Source: Novosphingobium sp. SG919 (GTDB lineage Bacteria; Pseudomonadota; Alphaproteobacteria; Sphingomonadales; Sphingomonadaceae). From it: a stretch of DNA of 64,000 bases. Under the pieces are notes generated by a model. The model did no database searches. It was given only the letters and a program-made list of their open reading frames with translations, and was not told the origin of the DNA. Positions within the stretch are counted from its first letter, which is position 1; each line of letters opens with the position of its first letter. Below, piece by piece: positions 17,951 through 29,210 of the stretch. Location: NCBI RefSeq assembly GCF_012932495.1, contig NZ_JABCNG010000001.1, positions 310,001-374,000 of the forward strand. Reading direction: 5' to 3'. The position numbers and the translations under genes were made by a program.

Positions 17951-18457
17951 TGTGCACCGCGCCCGGCCAAGCCTGGATGGACGCTGGCCTGCGCAGAAAC
18001 GCGCATCGCGCCAATGCGCATTGCGGCATTAAGCTGCCGTTGACCGGCAAGTGGCCGCCACCACCGGCAATGATCTGCCGCAATTCGCCATGCGGACAGG
18101 CGATGAACCGGGCATGAGTGTTGCAGGACTGCATCAGATCTTGTCAAAGAATAGGTATGCACTTTTGGGCTGGCACGTCGTGCTTGAGCCGCTATGATGA
18201 GAGTGCATAAGACAGGATAAGCCCGGCGCGGCGGTGGGAGAGGACGCCGTAAAAAATCCCTGCGCCGGGCGAACCTGTCATGCCGCCAAATCGGCGGATT
18301 TCTCCCAAAATCCATCGCTTTACCGCAGGTGCCACGGCGCCTGCGACGCGTTGTGCCGGGCACACGACTCGTGATGCCGGCGCCGCGCTTGCGGCCCTGT
18401 GCAAACGACAGGGGCGGACCCGCAGGCCCGCCCGTCATCAGGCGTAAAGCGCCCGGT
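17951..18457. other. 507-bp non-coding gap between acs and the porin gene
   Basis: No convincing gene is present. The right end holds a hairpin probably terminating acs. The middle has a longer inverted repeat (arms 18221-18229 and 18262-18270, 9 bp perfect, GCCCGGCGC/GCGCCGGGC, 32-nt loop) and a small stem CCGCC-AAATC-GGCGG at 18283-18297. On the minus strand a TTGACA lies at 18147-18142, about 190 bp upstream of the porin start, but no good -10 follows, so the porin promoter is not assigned. Confidence 0.5.
18412..18433 (-). terminator. Hairpin downstream of acs, probable terminator
   Basis: On the minus strand GGGCGGGCC-TGCG-GGTCCGCCC forms a 9-bp stem with one G-U pair and a 4-nt loop, 24 bp after the acs stop. 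Only a short weak T-run follows, so it is not an ideal intrinsic terminator. Confidence 0.5.
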
Positions 18458-20407
<1,950 letters not shown>

Positions 20408-20871
20408 GTGCGGAACCCTCTCGATAATTGTCGCGGCGGTTGCGACCGGCGTGATGCTTGAGAGCTACGCTAGCCGCTTGGACGTCTCTATGCCAGTTGG
20501 ATATAAGTCTACCATGGCGCCGGTGCGAGGGGGCACAGCGCCGGTCCATCGCGCCGTTTCGGCCATGTGTCGCAACAGCGAAACACCCGTCCGCGCCGAT
20601 CTGCGTGGGAGGCCCCGCGCCACAAACACAGCCCACCAAATCGGCATGCAACTCCCAAATGGAAGGTGTGTGTTCGCCACCCATCGTGCACAAAATGCAC
20701 CAGCGGCTTATGGTTTCTGCCATGTCGCTGATTAACAAGAAAAATTCGTAGAAATCGGGTAGTTTTGGCAGGGGGCGGCATGTTGACAGATTGCTATGGC
20801 GCATTCCATTCCGTGACTGAGATCGCAGCGTATTGCACCGCGCGCTTCCCCACCGCGAACACGAGGTTGCC
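20408..20871. other. 464-bp divergent control region between acs and the CocE-like hydrolase gene
   Basis: No gene is supported; the small open frames here have no family features. The stretch near 20710-20770 is clearly more AT-rich than its surroundings. A TTGACA at 20783-20788 on the plus strand is a candidate -35 for the hydrolase operon, though the matching -10 (around 20804-20811) is poor. Promoters for both directions are expected here. Confidence 0.4.
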
Positions 20872-22806
20872 ATGAAATCCCCGTTTGCCCGGCGCCTGGC
20901 CGGCGCTGCTTTTGCTGCCGGTGCCATGCTTGCCCTGGCCGCGCCGGGCCTGGCCCTGGCCCAGGCGCAAGTGCCGGTCGGCACTGGCACCGCGCCCGAT
21001 GAACTGGCCCCGCCGGTCAAGCACCAGGCGCCGTTCTTTGCCCGCCGCATCACCGGCTACCTGCCCACCCGCGATGGCACGCAATTGCGCTTTTCCGCCC
21101 TGCTGCCCAAGGGCAAGGGGCCGTTCCCGGTGATCGTCAACTACAGCGGCTACGATCCCGGCTCGATCGGCGGCGCGGCTTATATGGACGACAACACGGC
21201 GATGTCGGTCAATCTCGATCGCGCGCTGGTCGAGGCCGGTTATGCCGTGGTCGGCATCAACGCGCGCGGCACGGCGTGCTCGGAAGGGCAGTTTGAATTC
21301 CTCTCGATGCGCTATGGCCAGGATGGGCGCGACGCGATCGAATGGATCGCCATCCAGCCCTGGGCCAATGGCGCGGTCGGCATGGCCAACTGGTCGTGGG
21401 CGGGCATGTCGCAGATCGCCACGGCGGCCGAGCAGCCGCCGCATTTGAAGGCCATCGCGCCGGGCATGGTGCTGGGCGATGCGCGGCTCGACAGCTGGTT
21501 CATCGGCGGCATTCCCGCGCCCGGCTTCGTCGATGGCTGGTGGGGCTATCTTCATTCGCGCTGGGATGCCGCACGGCACAGCGCGCAAGCCGAAGGCGAC
21601 CAGCGGTGCCTGGCGCAGATTGCCCAGAACCTGCAGACCGCCGAAAAGAACCGCGTCCCCTCGATCCTCATCCGCCACCCGGTGCGCGACGACTATATCG
21701 AGATTCGCAACATGGCGGCGCGCACGCACCAGATCCAGGTGCCGGTGTTCTCGATGGAAGCGTTCCAGGACGAAGCGGTGATCGCCCGAGAAGGCTATTA
21801 CCAGGAAACGCTCGATCCCGCGCGGCTGTGGTTCCTGCAGACCAATGGCGCGCACGATGTCTATGTCTCCACCCGCTTTCGCCGGCAGTTGATCGCCTTC
21901 TTCGACCGCTTCGTGAAAGGCAAGGCCAATGGGTTCGAGGCGACGCCGCACGTGCAGGTGTGGACCGAAGCGGCGCTGACCGGCCCGGCCCAGGGCATTT
22001 TCGAGAATCTGACGCCGGGCGTGACGCTCAAGAGCGATGTTTTTCCGCTGCAGGTCACCCCGCGCGCCTTCGCGCTCGATGCCGGGGGCAAGCTGGTGGC
22101 CGATGCGCCCGCCGGCACGGGGCAGGACGATTACGACTATCCCCTGCGCGGCCCGGCGGTGCAGCACGAATTCACCCGCGATAGCTGGGAAGGGCTCAAG
22201 CCCGGTTGGGAAAAGGCCACGCTGGCCTATACCACGCCGGCCCTCGATGCCGATTTCATCGGCTATGGCTCCGGCGCGGCAGGCTTGTGGATGGCGGCCA
22301 GTGGCGCCGATGCCGATGTGCAGGTGACGCTGACCGAAGTGCGCCCCGATGGGCAGGAAGTCTATGTCCAGCGTGGCTGGCTGCGCCTGTCGGATCGCGC
22401 GCAGGATCCGGCCAGGTCCACGCCGCTGCGACCCTGGCCGCTGGACCGGCCCGACAGCATGGCCGCCATGGTGCCGGGCGAGCCGGCGCTGGCGCGGATC
22501 GAGATCCAGAAGTTTGCCCATGTCTTCCGCACGGGTTCGCGCATCCGCCTGTGGATCGACACGCCCAGCCAGTTCGGCGGCAACCTGTTTGCCCCGCAAT
22601 CGGTCCCCACGCGGCTGACCGTGCTGCACGATGCCGCGCACCCCTCGCGCCTGATGCTGGGCCAGGCGCCGGCCAGCACGGTGGTGGGGGCCATTCCCGC
22701 CAGCGCGCCGGCCTGCGGCACCGTGCTGCACCAGCCCTGCCGCGCCGATCCGCTGGCCGGCAATGCGATCACGCTGGGCTTGCCCCAGCCGCAAGGAGAG
22801 AAGTGA
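20872..22806 (+). CDS. Exported CocE/NonD-family (PepX-like) hydrolase
   Basis: A 644-residue serine hydrolase of the X-Pro dipeptidyl-peptidase S15/cocaine-esterase family; members cleave esters, amides or acyl groups such as glutaryl. The start at 20872 has GAGG at ideal spacing and opens a Sec signal peptide (AGAAFAAGAMLALAAPGLALA). The alpha/beta-hydrolase domain carries the nucleophile Ser175 in ANWSWAGMSQ, and NYSGYDPGS is the probable oxyanion-loop region. The C-terminal third is the jelly-roll PepX_C-like domain (EIQKFAHVFRTGSRIRLWID). It heads a run of exported hydrolases and overlaps the next gene by 1 nt (TGATG). Substrate cannot be read from sequence. Confidence 0.87.
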   Translation: MKSPFARRLAGAAFAAGAMLALAAPGLALAQAQVPVGTGTAPDELAPPVKHQAPFFARRITGYLPTRDGTQLRFSALLPKGKGPFPVIVNYSGYDPGSIGGAAYMDDNTAMSVNLDRALVEAGYAVVGINARGTACSEGQFEFLSMRYGQDGRDAIEWIAIQPWANGAVGMANWSWAGMSQIATAAEQPPHLKAIAPGMVLGDARLDSWFIGGIPAPGFVDGWWGYLHSRWDAARHSAQAEGDQRCLAQIAQNLQTAEKNRVPSILIRHPVRDDYIEIRNMAARTHQIQVPVFSMEAFQDEAVIAREGYYQETLDPARLWFLQTNGAHDVYVSTRFRRQLIAFFDRFVKGKANGFEATPHVQVWTEAALTGPAQGIFENLTPGVTLKSDVFPLQVTPRAFALDAGGKLVADAPAGTGQDDYDYPLRGPAVQHEFTRDSWEGLKPGWEKATLAYTTPALDADFIGYGSGAAGLWMAASGADADVQVTLTEVRPDGQEVYVQRGWLRLSDRAQDPARSTPLRPWPLDRPDSMAAMVPGEPALARIEIQKFAHVFRTGSRIRLWIDTPSQFGGNLFAPQSVPTRLTVLHDAAHPSRLMLGQAPASTVVGAIPASAPACGTVLHQPCRADPLAGNAITLGLPQPQGEK

Positions 22807-23450
22807 TGACCGTCTCACGTCGCAATGCCCTTGGCGCCATCGGCGTTGGCCTGCCGCTGGCGGCCGCTGCCACCCGCGCGCTGGCCGCCCCGGTCGTGCC
22901 GCCCGCGCCGCCGCCGATGCCCACGGGCGCTGCCATCCACGAACCCTCGGCCCCGCCGCTGCCGCCCGGCGGCGCGCCGGAGGTGTTCGACAAGGTCGGC
23001 CTGGAATGGGTGATGAACATCGTGCCGTTCTGTTCCGAGCCGGAGTACATGGGCAGCGCGCAGGACCAGGTGGCATCCGACGGCTATCGCAACGATGTCT
23101 GGCCGGTGATCGGCGGGGTGTTCTATGGCCGCGGGATCAAGGGCACGGTCATTCCCGGTGGCGGCGATTTCCCGGTGATCCGCCCCGATGGCGTGGTGGT
23201 GGTCGATGCGCTCTATCGCCTGAAAACCGACGACAACCAGCAGATCATCATCCACAACAAGGGCCTGGGCTATACGGAGGAAAAGTATCGCCTGCTGCCC
23301 ACGTTCGAAGTGCCCGGCGCCAAGTATGCCTGGCTGCGCGAATCCGTGTTCGTCGCTACGCTGACGTTCCCGGTGCCACCCTCGATCAAGACGCCCGATT
23401 TCGGCCCCAAGGCCAATGGCCGCCTGATCCAGGTTTTCCGGGTAACCTGA
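22806..23450 (+). CDS. DUF3237 domain protein with Tat-like signal
   Basis: A 214-residue protein that starts in the stop of the upstream hydrolase gene, so the two are translationally coupled. An N-terminal SRRNALGAIGVGLPLAAAATRALA looks like a twin-arginine signal and is followed by a Pro-rich linker to about residue 60. The rest matches DUF3237: FYGRGIKGTVIPGGGDFPVI, RPDGVVVVDALYRLKTDD and IIIHNKGLGY. The family has no settled biochemical role; proteins of this type often sit beside hydrolases and esterases. No function is assigned. Confidence 0.85.
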   Translation: MTVSRRNALGAIGVGLPLAAAATRALAAPVVPPAPPPMPTGAAIHEPSAPPLPPGGAPEVFDKVGLEWVMNIVPFCSEPEYMGSAQDQVASDGYRNDVWPVIGGVFYGRGIKGTVIPGGGDFPVIRPDGVVVVDALYRLKTDDNQQIIIHNKGLGYTEEKYRLLPTFEVPGAKYAWLRESVFVATLTFPVPPSIKTPDFGPKANGRLIQVFRVT

Positions 23451-23499
23451 GGCGAAATGCACTCCCCACGCGGCGATGCAGGCGATAGGGTGGCAGGCG

Positions 23500-24786
23500 A
23501 TGTTGCGCTCCACCGTCCTGCTCGCCGCGCTTTGCGCCACCGCCTCTCCCGCCCTGGCCGAAACGGTCTATGTCCGCGCCGGGCGGCTGGTTGACCCGGA
23601 AGCGGGCAAGGTGCTCACCGCGCGCCTGATCCGCGTGGAGGATGGCCGCGTGGCGGCGATCACGCCCGATGGGCCAAATGCGCCGGTTTTGCCGGCCGGC
23701 GCCAAGGTGATCGACTGGAGCGGCTATACCGTGCTGCCCGGCCTGATCGACATGCACGTGCACCTGGCCGACATGGACCAATCGGAAAACGTGGCCGAGC
23801 CGCTGCTCCATTCGGCTATGGAAATCGCCTATGTCGGCGCGCGCAATGCCCGCACCACGCTGATGGCCGGGTTCACCAGCGTGCACAACTGCGGCAATTT
23901 CCGCGCCTATGCCGATGTCGAACTGCGCAACGCGATTCTCCGGGGTGACGTGATCGGCCCGCGCATCAGCGCGGTGGGTGCCTATGTGACGATTCCCGGC
24001 GGCGGCGGCGAAGTGACCGGCTTTGCCCCTGATGTGGACGTGCCGGCCGACATGCGCGCGGGCGTGGTGAACGATGCGGCCGATACCACGCGCAAGGTCA
24101 ACGCGCTGTTCCAGCACGGCGCGGATTCGATCAAGCTGATCGCGACCGGCGCGGTGCTGGCGCAAGGCACCGAACCGGGCCAGCAGGAACTGAGCGAAGA
24201 CGAAATGCGCGCCGCCGTCACCGTGGCCAAGGCGCGCGGATCGTGGGTGACGGCCCATGCCCATGGCGCGGAAGGCATCAAGTCGGCCATGCGCGCCGGG
24301 GTCAAGGCGATCGAGCATGCCAGCCTGATCGACGATGAAGGCATCGCCATGGCCAAGGCCAAGGGCGTGTGGCTCGACATGGATATCTACGACGGCGACT
24401 ATATCGCCGACTATGGCCGCGCCCACCACTGGCCGGCCGACATGCTGCGCAAGAACGACGATACCACCCAGGCCCAGCGCGACGGCTTTGCCAAGGCGGT
24501 GAAAGCCGGCGTGAAGCTGTCGTTCGGCACGGATGCCGGGGTTTACCCCCACGGCCTCAACGCCCGCCAGTTCAAGTACATGGTGCGCTATGGCATGACG
24601 CCGATGCAGGCGATCCAGGCCGCCACCACCGTTTCGGCAGACCTCCTGGGTTGGAGCAAGGACGTCGGCGCGCTTTCACCCGGCCACTATGCCGACATGA
24701 TCGCGGTGAGCGGCGATCCCCTGGCCGATATCACCGTGCTCGAGCATGTCGACCACGTGATCAAGGGCGGCGACGTGGTGAAGTGA
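23500..24786 (+). CDS. Exported metal-dependent amidohydrolase (Xaa-Pro dipeptidase-like)
   Basis: A 428-residue amidohydrolase-superfamily enzyme, close in pattern to secreted prolidase-like members that hydrolyse dipeptides or acylated amino acids. The start at 23500 gives a clean Sec signal (LRSTVLLAALCATASPALA); an ATG 24 bp upstream is possible. Metal-site elements appear in order: HVH in LIDMHVHLADMD, the probable carboxylated Lys in DSIKLIATG, His in TAHAHGAEGIKSAM and in AIEHASLIDDEG, and Asp in FGTDAGVYPHG. It lies 49 bp after the DUF3237 gene on the same strand. The superfamily call is firm; the substrate is not known. Confidence 0.9.
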   Translation: MLRSTVLLAALCATASPALAETVYVRAGRLVDPEAGKVLTARLIRVEDGRVAAITPDGPNAPVLPAGAKVIDWSGYTVLPGLIDMHVHLADMDQSENVAEPLLHSAMEIAYVGARNARTTLMAGFTSVHNCGNFRAYADVELRNAILRGDVIGPRISAVGAYVTIPGGGGEVTGFAPDVDVPADMRAGVVNDAADTTRKVNALFQHGADSIKLIATGAVLAQGTEPGQQELSEDEMRAAVTVAKARGSWVTAHAHGAEGIKSAMRAGVKAIEHASLIDDEGIAMAKAKGVWLDMDIYDGDYIADYGRAHHWPADMLRKNDDTTQAQRDGFAKAVKAGVKLSFGTDAGVYPHGLNARQFKYMVRYGMTPMQAIQAATTVSADLLGWSKDVGALSPGHYADMIAVSGDPLADITVLEHVDHVIKGGDVVK

Positions 24787-24881
24787 GGGGTTGAGCCTCT
24801 GCAACAGAGCCTTGGACAGACACCGCGTAAGTCCCTATTCCAACGCCCGATTCCTTCCCCCACGGAAAAAGCGCGCCCAAC

Positions 24882-26504
24882 ATGACCGACAAGCCCAATG
24901 GCCCCGCCCTAGACCGCCGCAGCCTGCTGGCCGGACTTGCCATCACCGGTGCTGCTGCCGGGGTAGAGGCGCAAGCCGCCGCGCCGCGCAGCCGGGCCAA
25001 GGCCGATGCGGCCTTGCGGGCCAAGATCGACACGGTCGTGGTGATCTATGCGGAAAACCGCAGCTTCAACAATCTCTTCCCCGATTTTCCGGGCCTGGCG
25101 CAGCCGCTTTCCGCCGTGCCGCCAGAGCGTGCCCGGCAAAAGGACCGCGATGGCCGCATGCTGGAAACCCTGCCCAAGATCTGGGAAGGCATGGTGCCCG
25201 ACAAGCAGGTGGTCGAGCACGCCGAATTCCAGATCGGCGAGGATGCCATCACCGGCCTGCCCAACGCGCCCTTTGCGCTCAAGACGCCCGAAGGCGATCC
25301 GCTGCCCCACGGCGTGGTGACGCGCGACCTGATCCACAGCTTCTACAACAACCAGTGGCAGATCAACGGCGGGCGCAACGATGGCTTTGTCGCCTGGGGC
25401 GATAGCGGCGCGCTGGTCATGGGCCACTATGGCGATGTGCGCGCCAATCTGCGGCTGTGGCAAGTGGCGCGCGAATTCACGCTGTGCGACAACTTCTTCA
25501 TGGGCGCGTTCGGCGGCTCGTTCCTCAACCACCAATACCTGGTGGCCGCTACGCCACCCTATTATCCCGATGCAGACAAGAGCGTTGCCAAGGATCGTGT
25601 GGTCAAGCTGGACCCGGCCTATAGCGATCCGCCGCGCCCGCTGCTCAAGGCCGGCACCCCGGCCAGCGCGATGGACGGGCCAGTGCGCTTCGTGGCGGAT
25701 TCGATCACGCCCGATCACCGCGCGGTCAACACCATGCTGCCGCCCTATCTGCCCACCTACCAGGCCGATCCCGAAAAGCCGGGCATGGCGCTGGTCACGG
25801 CGCAGACCCTGCCGCCCCAGACCCATGCCCATATCGGCGACCGGCTGAACGAAGCGGGCGTGGATTGGGCCTGGTATGCCGGTGGCTGGGCCGAGGCGAT
25901 GGCCGGGCGCGCCAACAGCGCGGCGTTCCCCTCGCGGCCCAATTTCCAGCCGCATCACCAGCCGCTCAACTACTTCGCCAATCTCGCCCCCGGCACGGCC
26001 GCGCGCGAACACCACTTGCGCGATGGCGGGCTGGGCGAAACCGCGCGCACCAACCTGTTCCTGGCCGATGCCGCGGCGGGAAAGCTGCCGCCGGTCACGT
26101 TCTACAAGCCGCAGGGCAATCTCAACATGCACGCCGGCTATTCCGATGTGGATGCCGGCGATCGCCATATCGCCGGGGTGATCGACGCGCTGCGCCGCTC
26201 GCCGCAATGGGGCAAGATGCTGGTGGTGATCACCTTCGATGAAAACGGCGGCTGGTGGGACCATGTCGCCCCGCCCAAGGGCGATCGCTGGGGGCCGGGC
26301 ACGCGCATTCCCGCGCTGATCGTCTCCCCCCATGCCAAGCGCGGCCATGTCGATCACACGATCTACGATACCGGCTCGATCGCGCGGTTCCTGGTCCGCC
26401 GCTTTGGCCTCAAGACGCTGCCCGGCCTGGTGGAACGCGACAAGGCGATACTGGCCGCCGGCGGCCCCCCGCCGGGCGATCTGACGGCTGCACTCGATAT
26501 CTGA
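24882..26504 (+). CDS. Exported acid phosphatase/phospholipase C-type phosphoesterase (AcpA-like)
   Basis: A 540-residue member of the phosphoesterase family that includes Francisella AcpA and bacterial phospholipases C. It has a Tat-like signal (LDRRSLLAGLAITGAAAGVEA). Active-site motifs are VVVIYAENRSFNNLFPDFPG at the start of the domain, SHxY-related IHSFYNNQWQINGG, FFMGAFGGSFLNHQYL, and the C-terminal VVITFDENGGWWDHVAPP with RIPALIVSPHAKRG. It probably releases phosphate from phosphomonoesters in the periplasm. It is separated by 95 bp from the amidohydrolase gene, with no recognisable promoter. A near-perfect hairpin directly follows its stop. Confidence 0.9.
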   Translation: MTDKPNGPALDRRSLLAGLAITGAAAGVEAQAAAPRSRAKADAALRAKIDTVVVIYAENRSFNNLFPDFPGLAQPLSAVPPERARQKDRDGRMLETLPKIWEGMVPDKQVVEHAEFQIGEDAITGLPNAPFALKTPEGDPLPHGVVTRDLIHSFYNNQWQINGGRNDGFVAWGDSGALVMGHYGDVRANLRLWQVAREFTLCDNFFMGAFGGSFLNHQYLVAATPPYYPDADKSVAKDRVVKLDPAYSDPPRPLLKAGTPASAMDGPVRFVADSITPDHRAVNTMLPPYLPTYQADPEKPGMALVTAQTLPPQTHAHIGDRLNEAGVDWAWYAGGWAEAMAGRANSAAFPSRPNFQPHHQPLNYFANLAPGTAAREHHLRDGGLGETARTNLFLADAAAGKLPPVTFYKPQGNLNMHAGYSDVDAGDRHIAGVIDALRRSPQWGKMLVVITFDENGGWWDHVAPPKGDRWGPGTRIPALIVSPHAKRGHVDHTIYDTGSIARFLVRRFGLKTLPGLVERDKAILAAGGPPPGDLTAALDI

Positions 26505-26505
26505 T

Positions 26506-26526
26506 CCTTCCCCCGCTGGGGGAAGG
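26506..26526. terminator. Bidirectional hairpin between convergent genes
   Basis: CCTTCCCCC-GCT-GGGGGAAGG is a perfect 9-bp stem with a 3-nt loop, lying exactly between the stops of the AcpA-like gene (ends 26504) and the mitofilin-like gene (stop at 26529). Its position fits shared termination for both strands. There is no T-tract. Confidence 0.6.
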
Positions 26527-26528
26527 GA

Positions 26529-27488
26529 TCACCGCACGGCGGGCGGGGCCAGCGCGGCAACCGGGCCGGGCGCGGCCGCCGTATCGGTCTGCGGTGTCGG
26601 CGATGCCTGCGGCTGCGGTGCAGATTGGGGTGCAGGTTGGGGTGACAGCGGCTGCGGCGCGGGCAGCACCATCGCGGCGGTTTCCAACTGGTCCAGGGCG
26701 TGCTGCGCGGCCACCCAGTCGCGGGCGTGGGCCAGCCATTCGGTGGCGGCATCCTTGCCCGGCATGCGTTCCACGTCGCTGATCGCGGCATCCACCCGGC
26801 CACCGGCCAGCGCCAGGCGGGCATGATCGGCGCGTGCTTCGGGGGTGGCGTTGGGGCCTTCGTCGTGGCGGATCACGAACAAGCCGGCGATCTGGCCCGA
26901 AAGCCAGTCCCAGGTGTTGCCCTGCGGCGCCTTGCCCATCAATTGCGGCTCGATCGCGGCGAGTTCTTCCGACAGGCTGCCCAGCGTGATCGGATGGGCA
27001 GAGGCGGCAATCACCCGGTCCACCGCGCCGGGCTGGCTGTCGCCAAAGCGCACGCGCAGCTGGTTTTCCAGAATGCCCAGCGGCTGCCCGCGCTCGATCG
27101 CGCGGCGGGTGGCAAAGGCCACCAGCAGCGCCTCGGCCCGCGTGGCCTGGCCTGCGGCGGCGCTGGCTTGCTGGTTCAATTCGGCCAGGCGCTGCTCCAG
27201 CGCGGAAACCTTGGCCGATGTGCTGGCCAGGACGGCATCGCTGGCCGCGCTGCTGGCGGCGGCCACCACCGCTTCAGAGGCCACGGCGGCAGGCACGTCG
27301 CCGCTCGCGCTGGCCATCGGGCCCAGGTCAAGCCGCAGCCAGCCTTGGCGAGCGGCCAGCCAGGCCCCGCCGCCAGCCAGCGCCAGAATGACGATCAGGG
27401 CCAGCCCCACCGCAAGCCGACCACCGCCACGGCGGCCACCGCTTCGGTTACCGGGCGGAATTGCTTGTCCGTATGGCGTGTCCTGCAT
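26529..27488 (-). CDS. Mitofilin-like inner-membrane protein next to hemD
   Basis: A 319-residue protein with a short Gly/Arg-rich cytoplasmic N-terminus, one membrane helix (LAVGLALIVILALAGGGAWLA, about 27-47), an Ala/Ser-rich coiled coil with KVSALEQRLAELNQQASAAA (about 95-125), a helical C-terminal domain and a Pro/Gln-rich tail (QPLSPQPAPQSAPQPQ). This is the layout of alphaproteobacterial COG4223 proteins, distant relatives of mitochondrial Mic60, which commonly follow hemD. In other alphaproteobacteria such proteins shape or organise the inner membrane. The open frame extends upstream into hemD, but the ATG at 27488 is chosen because the protein features begin there. Confidence 0.8.
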   Translation of the reverse strand: MQDTPYGQAIPPGNRSGGRRGGGRLAVGLALIVILALAGGGAWLAARQGWLRLDLGPMASASGDVPAAVASEAVVAAASSAASDAVLASTSAKVSALEQRLAELNQQASAAAGQATRAEALLVAFATRRAIERGQPLGILENQLRVRFGDSQPGAVDRVIAASAHPITLGSLSEELAAIEPQLMGKAPQGNTWDWLSGQIAGLFVIRHDEGPNATPEARADHARLALAGGRVDAAISDVERMPGKDAATEWLAHARDWVAAQHALDQLETAAMVLPAPQPLSPQPAPQSAPQPQASPTPQTDTAAAPGPVAALAPPAVR

Positions 27489-27519
27489 CAATCTTTTTCG
27501 CTTGTTCGTGGCCCCGAAG

Positions 27520-28197
27520 TCACAGGTTCTGGCACATTTGCCGGGCCAGCGCCAGCAATGGTTGATCGCGGCGCTTGGCAGATATTTCAACCGCTTGCCA
27601 TCCAGGGCCAGCCATGGGCCCGATTCGTGGGGCCAGGCACGCCAGCGCCACGTTGCCACGTGCGAGGCCCAAGCGTGCGCATTCTGCGGCAAAATGGCGC
27701 GCCGCTTCGCCCGAATGCAGCGCCACCACGCAGGGCCCCTGCAGCAGCGCTTGCGCCGCCGGATCGAGCGGCAGGGGCCGCGCGGCATAGACCGTGATCG
27801 TTTCCACCGCCACGCCCGGCGGGGGCACCAGCGGCGCGGGATCGGCGCCCGACAGGCGTAGATAGCGCCCCGGCGCCAGGTTTCGCGCCACTTCGGCCAG
27901 GCCCCCTTCGCCCACTTGCGCCACGGCAAAGCCGGCATCTTGCGCTGCCTGTGCCGTTTCCGCGCCCACCGCCAGAACGGGCAGCCGGGCAAGCCGCGCC
28001 AAGCCCGGCCCGGCCAGGCGGAACAGGTTGGCGCTGCCCGCCAGAATGCCGGCAAAGGCCGCGGGATCTGGCACCGTCCACGGCACGGCGTCTATCGCAA
28101 ACAGGGGGGTGCCCAGCACGGTCAATCCCATGGCACGCGCGGCGGCAACGCTTGCCGCGTTGCCCGGCTCGGGCCGCAAGACCAGCAGCGGGCGCAT
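27520..28197 (-). CDS. hemD: Uroporphyrinogen-III synthase
   Basis: A 225-residue cytoplasmic enzyme that closes hydroxymethylbilane into uroporphyrinogen III with ring-D inversion. HemD is poorly conserved. Support comes from [19 protein letters not shown] at the N-terminus, [15 protein letters not shown] and [12 protein letters not shown] in the middle, and [13 protein letters not shown] near the C-terminus, with normal length. The ATG overlaps the hemC stop (TGATG), so translation is coupled. A TTG one codon upstream is less likely. Confidence 0.9.
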   Translation of the reverse strand: MRPLLVLRPEPGNAASVAAARAMGLTVLGTPLFAIDAVPWTVPDPAAFAGILAGSANLFRLAGPGLARLARLPVLAVGAETAQAAQDAGFAVAQVGEGGLAEVARNLAPGRYLRLSGADPAPLVPPPGVAVETITVYAARPLPLDPAAQALLQGPCVVALHSGEAARHFAAECARLGLARGNVALACLAPRIGPMAGPGWQAVEISAKRRDQPLLALARQMCQNL

Positions 28198-29165
28198 CAA
28201 TGTGCCGGGGAATCATCACCGTGGAAAAACGCGGCAATGCCTTCGGGGGCCTGGGCCAGCAGGCGCTGTGCCAGGGCAAGCGGCGCCTGGGCATCATCGG
28301 CGGCAAAGCGCGCGGTGTCTTCCACACGCAGGGCGCCGTCGGGGCTGAACAGCGCGGCGCGCAGCACCAGATCATCGCCCGCGGTGGTGGTCAGCACGGC
28401 AATAGGGCTGTGGCACGTGCCGCCCAGGCCCGCCAGCAAGGCGCGCTCGGCACGGATCGCCGCGTGGGTGGGGGCGTGGTCGATGGCGCCAAGCAGCGCG
28501 CGCACATCCTGGCGCGCGGCCAGGCATTCGATACCGATCGCCCCTTGCGCCGGGGCCGGCAGCCATTCCTCTGCCGGCAGGACATGGCCCACCCCGGTTT
28601 CGCCCAGGCGTTGCAGCCCAGCGGCGGCCAGCAGCGTGACATCGGCCTCGCCCGCCTGCAACTTGGCCAGGCGCGTGGCCACGTTGCCGCGAAACGAAAC
28701 GATTTCCACGTCGGGCCGCGCGTGCAGCATCTGCGCGGCGCGGCGCGGCGCGCTGGTGCCCACCCGCGCGCCTTGCGCGATCGCGGCCACGCTGGCCGCA
28801 CCCACCAGCACATCGCGCACGTCGGCGCGCGGCAGCACGGCGGCAATGATGATCGCCTCGGGACGGACGGTTTCCACGTCCTTCATCGAATGCACGGCAA
28901 AGTCGATCTCGCCATGCAGCAGGGCCGCGTCCAGCTCCTTGGTCCACAGCGCCTTGCCGCCGATCTCGGCCAGGGGGCGGTCCTGGATACGATCGCCACT
29001 GGCCACTTGCGGGCACAGTTCCACCGCGTCTTCCGGCCAGCCGTGGGCGGCACACAGGCGCGCGCGGGTTTCCTCGGCCTGGGCCATGGCCAGGGGGGAG
29101 CGGCGGGTGCCAAGACGCAACGGCCGGTCGAGCGTCTGCGGTGGGTTGTGCGACGGGTTGTTCAT
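28197..29165 (-). CDS. hemC: Hydroxymethylbilane synthase (porphobilinogen deaminase)
   Basis: A 322-residue cytoplasmic enzyme that joins four porphobilinogens into hydroxymethylbilane for haem synthesis. Hallmarks are [16 protein letters not shown], the catalytic Asp in VHSMKDVET, the substrate-binding Arg pair in [12 protein letters not shown] and [10 protein letters not shown], and the dipyrromethane-cofactor Cys in [13 protein letters not shown]. The start at 29165 gives normal length; a longer open frame upstream runs antisense to tsaD. A GATAAT at 29192-29187 on the minus strand is a candidate -10 in the 45-bp divergent region shared with tsaD. Confidence 0.96.
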   Translation of the reverse strand: MNNPSHNPPQTLDRPLRLGTRRSPLAMAQAEETRARLCAAHGWPEDAVELCPQVASGDRIQDRPLAEIGGKALWTKELDAALLHGEIDFAVHSMKDVETVRPEAIIIAAVLPRADVRDVLVGAASVAAIAQGARVGTSAPRRAAQMLHARPDVEIVSFRGNVATRLAKLQAGEADVTLLAAAGLQRLGETGVGHVLPAEEWLPAPAQGAIGIECLAARQDVRALLGAIDHAPTHAAIRAERALLAGLGGTCHSPIAVLTTTAGDDLVLRAALFSPDGALRVEDTARFAADDAQAPLALAQRLLAQAPEGIAAFFHGDDSPAH

Positions 29166-29210
29166 GCGTGGCTTGCCGTAAACGGGATTATCTCTAAGGG
29201 GAAGCTCCGC

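Noticed and set aside
17951..18457. Search for tRNA or small RNA genes in the long non-coding gaps
   Set aside because: No cloverleaf or conserved tRNA boxes were found by eye here or at 20408-20871 and 43879-44127; hairpins are noted instead.
22767..22776. TGCGATCACG, near match to the polyamine motif
   Set aside because: Inside the coding sequence of the CocE-like hydrolase; likely codon-driven chance match.
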